A stretch of DNA of 64,000 nt. Origin: Flavobacterium ammonificans (lineage in GTDB: Bacteria > Bacteroidota > Bacteroidia > Flavobacteriales > Flavobacteriaceae). A program made the position numbers and the translations under genes. Of this stretch, positions 1-9,167 are shown piece after piece; within the stretch, counting starts at the first letter, position 1; each line of letters starts with the position of its first letter. The DNA is taken from NCBI RefSeq assembly GCF_020886115.1, contig NZ_AP025185.1, positions 992,001-1,056,000 of the forward strand, in the 5' to 3' direction. Under the pieces are notes generated by a model. That model was not told the origin of the DNA, ran no database searches, and saw nothing but the letters and a program-made list of their open reading frames with translations.

Positions 1-2
1 TA

Positions 3-707
3 ACGAATGACGAGCAAAATCCTATTGCTTGGTACCAAAATGCGCCAGAAATTAATCCTGTCGTTATGGGAGATTGGATTGGGAAAGTGTCAGAGGGTAA
101 ATCGTCAACTAATTTCAATAACCTGTTTTTTAATCCACATGCTCACGGAACACATACCGAGTGTTTGGGACATATCACGAAGGAATTCTATAGCATTAAT
201 CAATGTTTGAAACAGTTTTTCTTTTGGGCGACACTAATTTCGGTTCAACCAGAAAAAGTGGGAGAGGATTTAGTCATTTCTAAATCGCAGATTGAAAAGG
301 CGTTGCAATCTGTTCAAAATTCAGAAATTAAATCTGAAGCGATTGTAATTCGGACATTGCCCAATGAGGCTTCTAAAAAATCATTAAAGTATTCGAATAC
401 CAATCCGCCTTTTTTATCAGAAGAAGCGGCATTGTTTCTTCGCGAAAGCGGAATACAACATTTATTAATTGATTTACCTAGTGTCGATAAAGAGAGAGAT
501 GAAGGGAAATTAGTAGCGCACAAGGCGTTTTGGAATGTTACTGATGTGAACCATTTGAACGTGGACGCAAGACTAAATTCTACAATTACTGAGATGATTT
601 TTGTTCCCAATGAAGTTCATGACGGAAATTATGTGTTGAATTTACAAATTGCTTCTTTCGAAAATGATGCGAGTCCCAGCAAACCTATTTTGTACTCGAT
701 ACAATAA
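3..707 (+). CDS. Cyclase family protein (kynurenine formamidase-like), 5' end outside the window
   Basis: The frame is open to the left edge (TNDEQNPIAWYQNAPEINPVV before the first internal ATG at 66), so the start lies outside the window. The stretch NPHAHGTHTE is the metal-binding HxGTHxE-type signature of the cyclase / kynurenine formamidase family, which hydrolyses amide or ester bonds with a divalent metal. The C-terminal part (WNVTDVNHLNVD, then PNEVHDGNYVLNLQ) fits the family fold. About 235 residues are visible, near full length for the family. The substrate cannot be told; no other tryptophan-catabolism gene is nearby. The family call is firm, the reaction is not. Confidence 0.8.
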   Translation, partial: TNDEQNPIAWYQNAPEINPVVMGDWIGKVSEGKSSTNFNNLFFNPHAHGTHTECLGHITKEFYSINQCLKQFFFWATLISVQPEKVGEDLVISKSQIEKALQSVQNSEIKSEAIVIRTLPNEASKKSLKYSNTNPPFLSEEAALFLRESGIQHLLIDLPSVDKERDEGKLVAHKAFWNVTDVNHLNVDARLNSTITEMIFVPNEVHDGNYVLNLQIASFENDASPSKPILYSIQ

Positions 708-790
708 TAGAACAGTTTCAAAGTTATTTTATAAACAACACAAATTAGGTAGTATCTTTACTTAAATTAATATTCCCAAACAAAGTTATT

Positions 791-1441
791 ATGAATGAGC
801 AGCTTAAAAAGTTTTTAAACGAAGAACAAGATCCTAAAGCCATCGAAAAAGTCATGTCAAAATTGAGTGATTTATTGATGAAAAATGAAGAGATTGGTTA
901 TATAGCCGTACAGAAAAAACCAGCTATTACCGTTTTGCCAGATAGTATCGTAGTGACGAATAAGCGAATCATTATTTGCCAACCAAAGAATTTAGGACTT
1001 TCAATGAATTTCACTGATTATTCTTGGGACGAAATCGAAAGTACGTTTGTTAAAGAAGGGATTTTGGGTTCTGATTTTTCATTTGTAACCAAAACAGCTC
1101 TTTCGGTTACAATAGAATATATTCCAAAAGTTCAAGCGAGAAAAATGTATGCTTTTGCAAAAGAACAAATCGATTTGTTAAAAGGAGGTTCAGGGTCTAC
1201 TACCAACTTGGCAATAGAAGAAGTAGATACGGAAGAAGTCACTTCATTTGCAGAGATTATGCCTACTCAATCCACTTCGTTTTCTGAACTCAGCTCTATG
1301 GATGCAGATAAGCCACTCAACGAATTGTCATCAGACGAGCTTTTTGAAAAATTGCAGAACTATAAAAAGTTGCTCGATAACGGCTTGATTCTCCAAGGCG
1401 AATACGATGCCTTGAAAAAGGAAATTCTGAGTTATATGTAA
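791..1441 (+). CDS. PH-like domain protein with C-terminal SHOCT domain
   Basis: A cytoplasmic protein of 216 residues with no signal peptide or membrane segment. Residues about 35-130 (IGYIAVQKKPAITVLPDSIVVTNKRI and following beta-rich sequence) look like a bacterial PH domain of the YokE/bPH type. A linker rich in E, S and T follows. The last 35 residues (DELFEKLQNYKKLLDNGL, then EYDALKKEILSYM) are a SHOCT motif, a short helical module found at protein ends and probably used for oligomerisation. The function is unknown. The gene stands alone, 84 bp after the cyclase gene. Confidence 0.75.
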   Translation: MNEQLKKFLNEEQDPKAIEKVMSKLSDLLMKNEEIGYIAVQKKPAITVLPDSIVVTNKRIIICQPKNLGLSMNFTDYSWDEIESTFVKEGILGSDFSFVTKTALSVTIEYIPKVQARKMYAFAKEQIDLLKGGSGSTTNLAIEEVDTEEVTSFAEIMPTQSTSFSELSSMDADKPLNELSSDELFEKLQNYKKLLDNGLILQGEYDALKKEILSYM

Positions 1442-1571
1442 TAATAAGTATGTCATAAAAGTCTTGTCAAACTGAACTCGTTTCAGTTTCTATAAATAAT
1501 TTTATGCTATTTTATAGATTCCGAAATAAATTAGGAATGACAAAACACTTGCTTTTGGACAGACTTATTTT

Positions 1572-1958
1572 TTATTTTCTTGTTTTTAAAATCGAATACC
1601 CGAGTATTCCCCAGGCTACTATAAGCAATAATCCACCTATAGGAGTTATGAAACCGATAGGTTTAAAATCAATACCAGTAATCCTCGTTGTGGACAACAG
1701 ATAAATTGATCCTGAAAAATAAACTATTCCAAATAGATTTAGTCTGTATATTATTCTTTTTGTTTTCTCCTGAATATCATTTTGTGTTGCTAAAAAGAAC
1801 AAAAAGAAGGCTTGATACATTTGGTAGCGAACTCCCGTTTCAAAACTAATCAATTGTTCTGGGGTCAATACTTTTTTCAAAGCGTGAGCGCCAAATGCTC
1901 CTAAAATAATCGCTATCATTCCTAAAAGTGCTCCTGTAGCTACGATTTTCTTATTCAT
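1572..1958 (-). CDS. DUF423 family small membrane protein
   Basis: A protein of 128 residues from the ATG at 1958; an in-frame ATG six codons upstream (1976) is possible but MNKKIVATGALLG is the normal family start. The N-terminal GALLGMIAIILGAFGAHALK is the hallmark of DUF423 (E. coli YgdD-like) inner-membrane proteins, with four predicted membrane segments: GALLGMIAIILGAFGAHAL, the YQMYQAFFLFFLA region, IVYFSGSIYLLS, and the C-terminal PIGGLLLIVAWGILGYSIL. The function is not established. It is convergent with the PH/SHOCT gene. Confidence 0.85.
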   Translation of the reverse strand: MNKKIVATGALLGMIAIILGAFGAHALKKVLTPEQLISFETGVRYQMYQAFFLFFLATQNDIQEKTKRIIYRLNLFGIVYFSGSIYLLSTTRITGIDFKPIGFITPIGGLLLIVAWGILGYSILKTRK

Positions 1959-2043
1959 TTTTTCTTTTTTATACAAAAGTATTCTTTATTAGATTATTCT
2001 AAAAGGCTTTTTTAGGGAAGTTCTAGTCATTTTTTATGAAATA

Positions 2044-2074
2044 TTGTTATAAATGAAACAAAAATGTATATTTG
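2044..2074 (+). promoter_or_regulatory. Bacteroidetes-type promoter of the saccharopine dehydrogenase-like gene
   Basis: TATATTTG at 2067-2074 matches the TAnnTTTG -7 box. TTG at 2044-2046 is the -33 element, with a 20-nt spacer. Transcription would start about 2080, some 12 nt before the ATG at 2093, giving a very short leader. Confidence 0.6.
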
Positions 2075-2092
2075 TGTTATATATAGTTATAA

Positions 2093-3463
2093 ATGAGAAC
2101 GGTTTTAATTTTTGGCGCTGGTAGATCTGCTTCTTCTTTGATTCAATATCTTTTAGTGAAATCAACAGAAGAACAATTGCATTTAGTGATTGCTGATTTA
2201 TCTATAGAGTTGGCTCAAAAGAAAACGAATAATCATCCTAATGCAACTCCAATTGCTTTGAATATTTTAAATGAGTTGGAACGGCAAAAGGCAATTCAAC
2301 AGGCTGACATTGTGGTTTCGATGTTGCCTGCGCATTTGCATATTGAGATTGCAAAAGATTGTATTTTGTACAAAAAAAATATGGTTACAGCCTCGTACAT
2401 CAGTGATGAAATGCAAGCATTAGACACTGTAGTAAAGGAAAATGGATTACTGTTCATGAATGAAGTAGGATTAGATCCAGGGATTGATCATATGAGTGCG
2501 ATGAAAGTGATTGACGAAATCAAGGAGAAAGGTGGTAAGATGTTGTTGTTTGAATCCTTTTGCGGTGGTCTTGTAGCACCAGAAAACGATACTAATTTAT
2601 GGAACTATAAATTCACATGGGCACCCCGAAATGTGGTACTTGCAGGTCAAGGCGGTGCGGCTAAATTTATTCAGGAAGGAACTTACAAGTACATTCCATA
2701 TTGTAATGTGTTTCGCAGAACAGAGTTTTTAGAAGTGGAAGGATTCGGAAGATTTGAAGCGTATTCCAATAGAGATTCGCTAAAATATAGAACTGTTTAC
2801 GGATTAGAAGATGTGTTAACTTTGTATCGAGGGACTATTCGCAGAGTAGGTTTTTCAAAAGCTTGGAATATGTTTGTTCAATTAGGGATGACAGACGACT
2901 CTTATACTATGGATGGATCAGAAACGATGTCTTACCGTCAGTTTACCAATTCATTTTTACCGTATCACCCAACAGATTCAGTTGAGATTAAAACGCGTTT
3001 GATTCTTAAAATTGACCAAGATGATAGTATGTGGGATAAATTGGTGGAGTTAGATCTATTCAATCCCAATAAAATTGTCGGATTAAAAGACGCTACTCCA
3101 GCTCAAATATTACAAAAAATCCTTTCGGACAGTTGGACACTACAAGAGCAGGATAAAGACATGATTGTGATGTATCACAAATTTGGGTTTGAATTAAATG
3201 GAATTAAATCTCAAATTGATTCAAAAATGGTGAGCATAGGCGAAAATCAAACGTATACCGCCATGTCAAAAACAGTCGGGTTGCCAGTAGCTATGGCTAC
3301 TCTTTTAATTTTAAACGGTAAGATTAATAGTAAAGGAGTGCAGCTCCCAATAATGAAAGAAGTATACCAACCCATTCTAAAAGAACTAGAGGAATATGGT
3401 ATTGTATTTAAAGAAGACGATGTTCCTTATTTAGGATATAATATAGATCAAGAATCTGTATAA
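2093..3463 (+). CDS. Saccharopine dehydrogenase-like oxidoreductase
   Basis: A cytoplasmic protein of 456 residues. It opens with a Rossmann beta strand and a GAGRSASS nucleotide-binding turn (residues 8-15). The middle carries NEVGLDPGIDHMSAMKVID and SFCGGLVAPENDTNLWNYK, which are typical of saccharopine dehydrogenase (glutamate-forming, LYS9-like) proteins. These act on saccharopine or related adducts in lysine metabolism. Length agrees with the family. No other lysine gene is adjacent, so the physiological role (lysine breakdown or another saccharopine-like substrate) is inferred. It ends at a shared bidirectional terminator with the converging M20 peptidase gene. Confidence 0.85.
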   Translation: MRTVLIFGAGRSASSLIQYLLVKSTEEQLHLVIADLSIELAQKKTNNHPNATPIALNILNELERQKAIQQADIVVSMLPAHLHIEIAKDCILYKKNMVTASYISDEMQALDTVVKENGLLFMNEVGLDPGIDHMSAMKVIDEIKEKGGKMLLFESFCGGLVAPENDTNLWNYKFTWAPRNVVLAGQGGAAKFIQEGTYKYIPYCNVFRRTEFLEVEGFGRFEAYSNRDSLKYRTVYGLEDVLTLYRGTIRRVGFSKAWNMFVQLGMTDDSYTMDGSETMSYRQFTNSFLPYHPTDSVEIKTRLILKIDQDDSMWDKLVELDLFNPNKIVGLKDATPAQILQKILSDSWTLQEQDKDMIVMYHKFGFELNGIKSQIDSKMVSIGENQTYTAMSKTVGLPVAMATLLILNGKINSKGVQLPIMKEVYQPILKELEEYGIVFKEDDVPYLGYNIDQESV

Positions 3464-3476
3464 TATTATTTAAAAA

Positions 3477-3503
3477 AACCGCTTCGTTTAACTTGAAGCG
3501 GTT
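3477..3503. terminator. Bidirectional rho-independent terminator
   Basis: Perfect 9-bp stem AACCGCTTC / GAAGCGGTT (3477-3485, 3495-3503) with a 9-nt loop. It has an A run on its left and a T-rich stretch on its right, and lies between two converging stop codons, so it can serve both genes. Confidence 0.85.
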
Positions 3504-3508
3504 ATGTT

Positions 3509-4897
3509 TTATTTACTCATTTCAACAAAATACTTATAAAACAACGGAATAGTCTCGATTCCTTTTAAGTAGTTGAAAATTCCGAAGTGTTCGTTTGGTG
3601 AGTGAATGGCATCGCTGTCCAATCCAAATCCCATTAAAATGGTTTTACTTTTCAATTCTTTTTCGAATAAGGCTACAATTGGAATACTTCCGCCAGAACG
3701 AACTGGAATAGCTGGAACGCCAAAAGTTTCGGTGTAAGCTTTATTTGCTGCGCGATAACCAATGCTGTCAATTGGAGTTACGTAGCCTTGTCCGCCATGG
3801 TGCGGTTTAACTTCTACAGTTACTCCTGCTGGAGCAATGCTCAAGAAATGTTGGGTAAACAATTCGGTGATTTCCTCCCAATCTTGATTTGGAACTAAAC
3901 GCATTGAAATTTTGGCGAAAGCCTTACTTGCAATAACGGTTTTGGCACCCTCGCCTGTATAACCACCCCAAATTCCGTTCACGTCTAGTGTAGGGCGAAT
4001 CGAGTTTCTTTCGTTAGTTACATAGCCTGTTTCACCATAAACAGCATCAATGTCTAAGGCTTTTTTGTAGTTCTCTAAACTAAATGGTGCTTTGGCCATT
4101 TCAGCTCTTTCGGCAGCAGAGAGTTCTTCTACTTTATCATAAAAGCCAGGAATGGTAATATGATTGTTTTCGTCATGTAATGAAGCAATCATTTTGCTCA
4201 ATACATTAATTGGATTAGCTACAGCGCCACCATACAGCCCAGAATGTAAATCGCGATTAGGTCCTGTAACTTCCACTTCAACATAACTCAAACCACGAAG
4301 GCCCGTCGTAATAGAGGGTTGTTGATTTGAAATCATTCCAGTATCCGAAATTAAAATCACATCATTTTTTAGTTTTTCTTGGTTGCGTTCTACAAACCAA
4401 CTCAAACTTTTGGACCCAATTTCTTCTTCGCCTTCAATCATGAATTTTACATTACAAGGCAAGCAATTCGTAGAAACCATGTATTCGAATGCTTTAACAT
4501 GCATGTACATTTGTCCTTTGTCATCGCAAGCTCCACGAGCGAAAATAGCTCCCTCTGGATGAATTTCGGTAGTTTTGATTACAGGTTCAAATGGAGGAGA
4601 AGTCCATAATTCCATTGGATCTGGTGGTTGTACATCATAATGTCCATACACCAATACGGTTGGTAAATTAGGATCGATGATTTTTTCGCCATAGACAATT
4701 GGATAGCCGGGAGTATCGCAAATTTCGACTAAATCACAACCTGCCTTTTCTAAACTTACTTTTACGGCATCGGCGGTATCGAATACATCTTGAGAGTAAG
4801 CAGTATCAGCACTTACTGATGGTATTTTTAATAATTCAATTAATTCATTAATGAAACGTTCTTTATTTTCCTGAACGTAAGAAGTTATATTTTCCAT
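3509..4897 (-). CDS. M20 family dipeptidase
   Basis: A protein of 462 residues without signal peptide. It has the di-zinc M20 layout: YGHYDVQPPD (H86, D88), RGACDDKG (metal Asp near 125), EGEEEIG (155-161, catalytic and metal Glu), then a dimerisation lid (DLHSGLYGGAVANP) and a C-terminal HSPNEHF zinc ligand. This is the carnosinase / CNDP2-like dipeptidase branch, which cleaves dipeptides in the cytoplasm. Monocistronic. All visible active-site residues are present. Confidence 0.9.
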   Translation of the reverse strand: MENITSYVQENKERFINELIELLKIPSVSADTAYSQDVFDTADAVKVSLEKAGCDLVEICDTPGYPIVYGEKIIDPNLPTVLVYGHYDVQPPDPMELWTSPPFEPVIKTTEIHPEGAIFARGACDDKGQMYMHVKAFEYMVSTNCLPCNVKFMIEGEEEIGSKSLSWFVERNQEKLKNDVILISDTGMISNQQPSITTGLRGLSYVEVEVTGPNRDLHSGLYGGAVANPINVLSKMIASLHDENNHITIPGFYDKVEELSAAERAEMAKAPFSLENYKKALDIDAVYGETGYVTNERNSIRPTLDVNGIWGGYTGEGAKTVIASKAFAKISMRLVPNQDWEEITELFTQHFLSIAPAGVTVEVKPHHGGQGYVTPIDSIGYRAANKAYTETFGVPAIPVRSGGSIPIVALFEKELKSKTILMGFGLDSDAIHSPNEHFGIFNYLKGIETIPLFYKYFVEMSK

Positions 4898-4963
4898 AAT
4901 TAGGTTTCAAATTATAGAATCAAAAATACGAAAAAGGACTGAAATATTTTTTGTTTAATTTAC

Positions 4964-4993
4964 TTTGAAAATTAGAACTTATGTGTATATTTG
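4964..4993 (+). promoter_or_regulatory. Promoter of tRNA-Leu
   Basis: TTTG at 4964-4967, an 18-nt spacer, and TATATTTG at 4986-4993 match the Bacteroidetes -33/-7 consensus. The tRNA begins 14 nt after the -7 box. Confidence 0.75.
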
Positions 4994-5006
4994 CACCCAC
5001 AATTAC

Positions 5007-5088
5007 GCGGATATGGTGAAATTGGTAGACATGCCAGACTTAGGATCTGGTGCCGCAAGGCGTGTAGGTTCGAGTCCTATTATCCGCA
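5007..5088 (+). tRNA. tRNA-Leu (anticodon TAG)
   Basis: The acceptor arms GCGGATA (5007-5013) and TATCCGC (5081-5087) pair fully. The D arm is TGGTGAAATTGGTAGACA. The anticodon stem CCAGA/TCTGG encloses CTTAGGA, giving anticodon TAG. A long variable arm (TGCCGCAAGGCGT), typical of leucine tRNAs, precedes a T arm with GGTTCGAGTCC. The discriminator is A and CCA is not encoded. Confidence 0.97.
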
Positions 5089-5090
5089 CA

Positions 5091-5128
5091 AAAAACCTTA
5101 AAAGTGATTAACATTTTTAAGGTTTTTT
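5091..5128 (+). terminator. Terminator of tRNA-Leu
   Basis: AAAAACCTTAAAA pairs with TTTTTAAGGTTTTT around a short loop, starting three bases after the tRNA and ending in a T run. Confidence 0.8.
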
Positions 5129-5179
5129 TATTTTATATACTATCTTTCCCTTAAATTTACTTTTTTAAAAACCCATCAC

Positions 5180-7321
5180 ATGATACAAAAAACTTTATTT
5201 GTTTGCTTGGCTATCGGGAGTATGCTAACTACAAATGCACAAGAAATGACTACTATGAATCCATTTTTTCAGTCGTACAACACCCCATTTAACGTTCCTC
5301 CTTTTGAACAAATTAAAAACGAACATTTTAAACCGGCTATTTTAGAAGGAATTAAAAGAAATGCCGCCGAGATTGATGCGATTGCAAACAATACAGCCGC
5401 ACCTACTTTTGAAAACACCATTTTAGCCATGGAAAATGCGGGAGAATTATTGTCTAATGTCAATACGGTTTTCTCTAATTTGAATTCGGCACATACCAAT
5501 AAAGAAATTCAAACCATTGCTAAAGAAGTTTCACCTAATTTATCGGCGCACCGCGATAACATTTATTTGAATGAAAAATTATTTGCAAGAGTTAAAGCAC
5601 TTTGGGACAAAAAAGAAACCTTAGGATTGAACTTGGAGCAAGCTAAAATTTTAGAGAATGCATACAAAGACTTTGTTCGTTCAGGTGCTAATTTGTCTTC
5701 TTCAGAGAAAGAAACACTTCGAAAAATTAACGGCGATTTGTCTTTATTGAGTTTGAAATACGGTCAAAATATTTTGGCAGAGACTAATAAATACCAATTA
5801 GTAATTACCGATAAAAAAGATTTAACAGGACTTCCTCAAAGTGTCATTGATGCTGCTGCTGCAGACGCCAAAGCAAAAGGAAAAGCCGGAAGCTGGGTAT
5901 TTACTCTAGCCAATTCTAGCGTGATGCCTTTCTTGCAGTACAGTGCTAACAGAAAATTGCGTCAAGAGATTTGGAACGCTTATCAAACTCGTGCCAATCA
6001 CGATGATGAAATGGATAATAAATCAAACGCTATTCAGTTAGCCAATCTTCGTGGACAAAAAGCCCGTTTGTTAGGCTATGCTTCACATTCTAATTATGTT
6101 CTAGAAGAATCGATGGCTAAAACGCCAGAAAATGTCAATAAATTATTGAATGATTTGTGGAAACCTGCTTTAGAAAAAGCGAAGGTGGAAGCTGCCGACA
6201 TTCAAAAAATGATGGCTAAAGACGGAATCAAAGAAGCAGTACAACCTTACGATTGGAGGTATTATACAGAGAAAATCAGAAAAGAACGTTTTGATTTAGA
6301 CGAGCAAGAATTGAGTCCGTATTTCAGTTTGGAAAATGTAAGAAATGGCGCTTTCCAAGTAGCTCAAAAATTATACGGATTGCAATTTAAAGAATTAAAA
6401 GACATTCCAAAATACCACGAAGCAGTAACTGCTTTTGAAGTTCTTGAAGCTGACGGGACTCATGTTGGTGTACTTTATACTGATTTCCACCCACGCGAAT
6501 CGAAAAGAGGTGGAGCTTGGATGACGTCATATAGCGCGCAAAAAACAGAAAATGGAGTACGTAAAGCCCCTGTGGTTTCTATTGTGTGTAACTTTACTAA
6601 GCCAACTGAAAACAAACCCGCTTTATTAACTTTTGATGAAGTGAGTACGCTTTTTCATGAATTTGGACATTCATTGCACGGATTGTTATCTAATGTAACC
6701 TACAAAAGTTTAGCGGGAACAAGTGTGCCAAGAGATTTTGTCGAATTGCCTTCGCAAATTATGGAAAACTGGGCTGCAGAAGATGAAGTGTTAAAAATGT
6801 TTGCTAAACATTATCAAACAGGAGCAGTCATTCCTGATGCTTTAATTGCGAAATTGAAAAAAGCAGGTACGTTTGATCAAGGTTTTGGAACTACTGAATA
6901 TCTAGCGGCTTCCTTATTGGATTTGGCATACCACTCACAAACTAAAGACATCACCATTGACGCCAATACTTTCGAAAAACAAGCGATGAATAAAATTGGC
7001 TTGATCGAATCTATTATTCCAAGATACAGAAGTACGTACTTTAGTCATATTTTCTCAGGAGGTTATTCTTCAGGATATTATAGCTATATCTGGTCTGGAG
7101 TATTAGATACAGATGCTTTTGAAGCGTTTAAAGTGACTACACTTTTCAACCCAGAAAAAGCGAAGTCTTTCCGTAAAAATGTTTTGGAAAAAGGAGGTAC
7201 AGAAGACCCAATGGTATTGTACAAACGTTTCCGTGGTGCTGAGCCAAGTATCGAACCTTTATTGAGAAAAAGAGGTTTAGATAAGAAAGAAGAAACGCCT
7301 CTTAAAAAGATAAAAGGATAA
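5180..7321 (+). CDS. M3 family metallopeptidase (peptidyl-dipeptidase Dcp-like)
   Basis: A protein of 713 residues. It opens with a signal peptide (MIQKTLFVCLAIGSMLTTNAQ), so the mature enzyme is probably periplasmic. FHEFGHSLHG places the zinc-binding HEFGH at residues 493-497, and the third ligand Glu lies about 25 residues on in FVELPSQIMENW. SGGYSSGYYSYIWS and the tyrosine-rich C-terminal region are typical of Dcp / oligopeptidase A. The enzyme removes dipeptides from peptide C-termini. It is transcribed alone after tRNA-Leu and followed by a terminator. Confidence 0.92.
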   Translation: MIQKTLFVCLAIGSMLTTNAQEMTTMNPFFQSYNTPFNVPPFEQIKNEHFKPAILEGIKRNAAEIDAIANNTAAPTFENTILAMENAGELLSNVNTVFSNLNSAHTNKEIQTIAKEVSPNLSAHRDNIYLNEKLFARVKALWDKKETLGLNLEQAKILENAYKDFVRSGANLSSSEKETLRKINGDLSLLSLKYGQNILAETNKYQLVITDKKDLTGLPQSVIDAAAADAKAKGKAGSWVFTLANSSVMPFLQYSANRKLRQEIWNAYQTRANHDDEMDNKSNAIQLANLRGQKARLLGYASHSNYVLEESMAKTPENVNKLLNDLWKPALEKAKVEAADIQKMMAKDGIKEAVQPYDWRYYTEKIRKERFDLDEQELSPYFSLENVRNGAFQVAQKLYGLQFKELKDIPKYHEAVTAFEVLEADGTHVGVLYTDFHPRESKRGGAWMTSYSAQKTENGVRKAPVVSIVCNFTKPTENKPALLTFDEVSTLFHEFGHSLHGLLSNVTYKSLAGTSVPRDFVELPSQIMENWAAEDEVLKMFAKHYQTGAVIPDALIAKLKKAGTFDQGFGTTEYLAASLLDLAYHSQTKDITIDANTFEKQAMNKIGLIESIIPRYRSTYFSHIFSGGYSSGYYSYIWSGVLDTDAFEAFKVTTLFNPEKAKSFRKNVLEKGGTEDPMVLYKRFRGAEPSIEPLLRKRGLDKKEETPLKKIKG

Positions 7322-7340
7322 TTAATGCCTCTGAAAAACA

Positions 7341-7372
7341 AAAAACCTGTAAATTACTTTGCAGGTTTTTTT
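7341..7372 (+). terminator. Terminator after the M3 peptidase gene
   Basis: AAAAACCTG (7341-7349) pairs with CAGGTTTTT (7362-7370) and is followed by further Ts. It lies between two converging genes and may serve both. Confidence 0.75.
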
Positions 7373-7393
7373 TATAAAATAGATTTGAAAAAA

Positions 7394-8317
7394 TTATACG
7401 TTTTTCAAATTGATAATTTCTTGTTCCGTAAGCATTCTCCAATTGCCTCGTGGTAAATTCTTTTTGGTTAAACCAGCAAAAGCCACACGATCAATTCGCA
7501 ATACATTGTAATCAAAGTGCTCAAAAATAGAACGCACCACCTTTACATTTGAAGAACGTAATTTTAGACCGATTTCACTTTTAGGTTCGTTGTCGATATA
7601 ACTTACTTCTTCAACAAATACTCGGTGTCCATCTAAAACTAAACCCTTGCTAATTTTTTCTAAATCTTCGTATTTCAAGTTTTTATCTAAGGAAACTTGG
7701 TATATTTTTGATGACTTTTGATTAGGTAAAGTAAACTTTCTAATCATATCGGTGTCATTAGTAAACAATAACAATCCCGTTGTATTTTTGTCCATTCTAC
7801 CTACCGCTCCAATTTTTGCTGTAGTTGCACCGCGAACTAATTCTAAAACATTACGAAACTCTTGACCTTCGTCTAAAGCTGTAGTGAAATTTTTAGGTTT
7901 GTTCAACAAGATGTATTCTTTTTTCTCTGGAGTTAAAAGCACTCCGTCAAAATTAACTGTATCGGTAATTTTTACTAAATACCCCATTTCAGTTACAGGA
8001 ACGCCATTTACTTTTACGTTTCCTGATTGGATGTAAATATCCGCATCACGACGCGAACAAACGCCTGAATTGGCAATGTATTTATTCAAACGAATTTCGT
8101 CAGCTGCTTTGGATCTTTTTGGCGCTTGATTTGGTTTTTTAACCACTTTATTAGCTTCCACTTCGGCTACTTTGGTATTGATTTTAGCCTTTTTAGGACC
8201 TTGCGCACGCTTTTGCATGGCAGGTTTAGCTCCGCTCCGTTCGCCTCTGGCTCGGGTGGGCTTATTTGAACTCGGTCTAGAACTATTGGTTCTTCCGCCT
8301 CCTCTGGTAGTACTCAT
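7394..8317 (-). CDS. Pseudouridine synthase, RsuA/RluB family
   Basis: A protein of 307 residues. The first 70 are a low-complexity basic tail rich in R, K, G, S and P, probably an RNA-binding extension common in Bacteroidetes. An S4 domain follows (76-121, IRLNKYIANSGVCSRRDAD). The catalytic domain has GRMDKNTTGLLLF with the catalytic Asp at 176. It would convert a specific uridine in 16S or 23S rRNA to pseudouridine; which site cannot be told, although RluB-like proteins (23S) are the closest match in layout. A TATCTTTG box on the minus strand (8367-8374) suggests its promoter. Confidence 0.88.
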   Translation of the reverse strand: MSTTRGGGRTNSSRPSSNKPTRARGERSGAKPAMQKRAQGPKKAKINTKVAEVEANKVVKKPNQAPKRSKAADEIRLNKYIANSGVCSRRDADIYIQSGNVKVNGVPVTEMGYLVKITDTVNFDGVLLTPEKKEYILLNKPKNFTTALDEGQEFRNVLELVRGATTAKIGAVGRMDKNTTGLLLFTNDTDMIRKFTLPNQKSSKIYQVSLDKNLKYEDLEKISKGLVLDGHRVFVEEVSYIDNEPKSEIGLKLRSSNVKVVRSIFEHFDYNVLRIDRVAFAGLTKKNLPRGNWRMLTEQEIINLKNV

Positions 8318-8366
8318 AATAATTGTAATTTATTGCTGCATTCGGACAGCCTTGTCCTTCAATTGG

Positions 8367-8374
8367 CAAAGATA
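8367..8374 (-). promoter_or_regulatory. -7 box of the pseudouridine synthase gene
   Basis: Read on the minus strand this is TATCTTTG, a full match to TAnnTTTG, 50 bp before the start codon. The -33 element is not clear. Confidence 0.45.
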
Positions 8375-8436
8375 GTATTTATATCCTTGAGAAACGAAAT
8401 TCCATTCAAAGACTTACTTTACAGTAGGTTTTGACT

Positions 8437-8545
8437 AGTAGCTTATTCCAGCTATTCGCTCTATCTTTTTTAGTGCCTTCGAGTACCTCAGTCACCTAAA
8501 AAGGATGCCGCTCCCGATACTTCGCGATTAGGGCTAGGGATTTGT
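8437..8545 (-). ncRNA. Probable Flavo-1-type conserved structured RNA
   Basis: Minus-strand sequence runs CCCTAGCCCTAATCGCG, then GGGAGCGGCATCC, a T run, a variable hairpin (GTG.CTGAG / CTC..CAC), an A run, GATAGAGCGAATAGC and TGGAATAAGCTAC. This order of blocks (AGCCC, AGCGGCATCCTTTT, hairpin, AAAAGAT.GAGCGAATAGC.GGAATAGCT) matches a structured RNA seen repeatedly in intergenic regions of Flavobacteria. I identify it as Flavo-1 from memory, so the family name is less sure than the presence of a conserved RNA. Its function is unknown. It lies between the pseudouridine synthase promoter and a gene-poor stretch. Apart from it I see nothing firm in 8546-8807. Confidence 0.5.
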
Positions 8546-8807
8546 ATTCAAAACATTTTTTGTGTACTCCCGAATAAATTCTATATTTACAAAGTTTAGT
8601 TTTTAACCGAAAATTGATGCTTCCTTAATCTCTACTTCGCCAAGCTGCAAAACGTTAGCAATCATTTCATAACGACAGCAAAAACGGTTAAGCAAAGACG
8701 GAAAAAACTAAAAACGGATTCATTAATTTAAAATAAGATATAGGATATTTATTAAATAGAACATAAAACAATTAAGGATACATTCATAAACTAAAAATTC
8801 AGCAATT

Positions 8808-9008
8808 ATGAAAATATTTGGAATCACAATCAACGGTAATTTAATCGGACAAGTTTTAATTAGTATTTTTATAGGTTGGCTTATTGGATTTGGCATAAGT
8901 TGGATTAATGTTTTTGGGTACAGCGGACAAGCACCTTTAATTTGTGCTATGACGGCTGGTATTTCTGCCGTTGGACGACTTGTTAGACAAAATATAAAGT
9001 TGACATAG
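8808..9008 (+). CDS. Small hypothetical membrane protein (66 aa)
   Basis: A small hydrophobic protein of 66 residues with two membrane segments (NLIGQVLISIFIGWLIGFGI and QAPLICAMTAGISAVGRLV). I do not recognise a family. It sits alone in about 850 bp without other genes. The start ATG follows an AT-rich leader with no strong ribosome binding site. It could be real or a spurious frame; the clean two-segment pattern and a stop right after a basic tail favour a real protein. Confidence 0.4.
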   Translation: MKIFGITINGNLIGQVLISIFIGWLIGFGISWINVFGYSGQAPLICAMTAGISAVGRLVRQNIKLT

Positions 9009-9167
9009 GACAACAATTATTAACTTTTGAACAAGCTGACTTAGCGTTAGATAGTTTTTGGAAGCAGAAAGTTATGTGCATCTAATGAAGTTAAGTGCTG
9101 CCTCCGGCTCCCACGCGATAATGAAATATAATCGAAAATAAATCACCTATCGCAACAGTAATTTACC

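Noticed and set aside
8640..9060. attC-like words (ACGTTAGC, GCGTTAGAT) on both sides of the small membrane protein, as in an integron cassette
   Set aside because: Only one partial match to the GTTRRRY core, no paired RYYYAAC site and no cassette array or integron integrase in the window.
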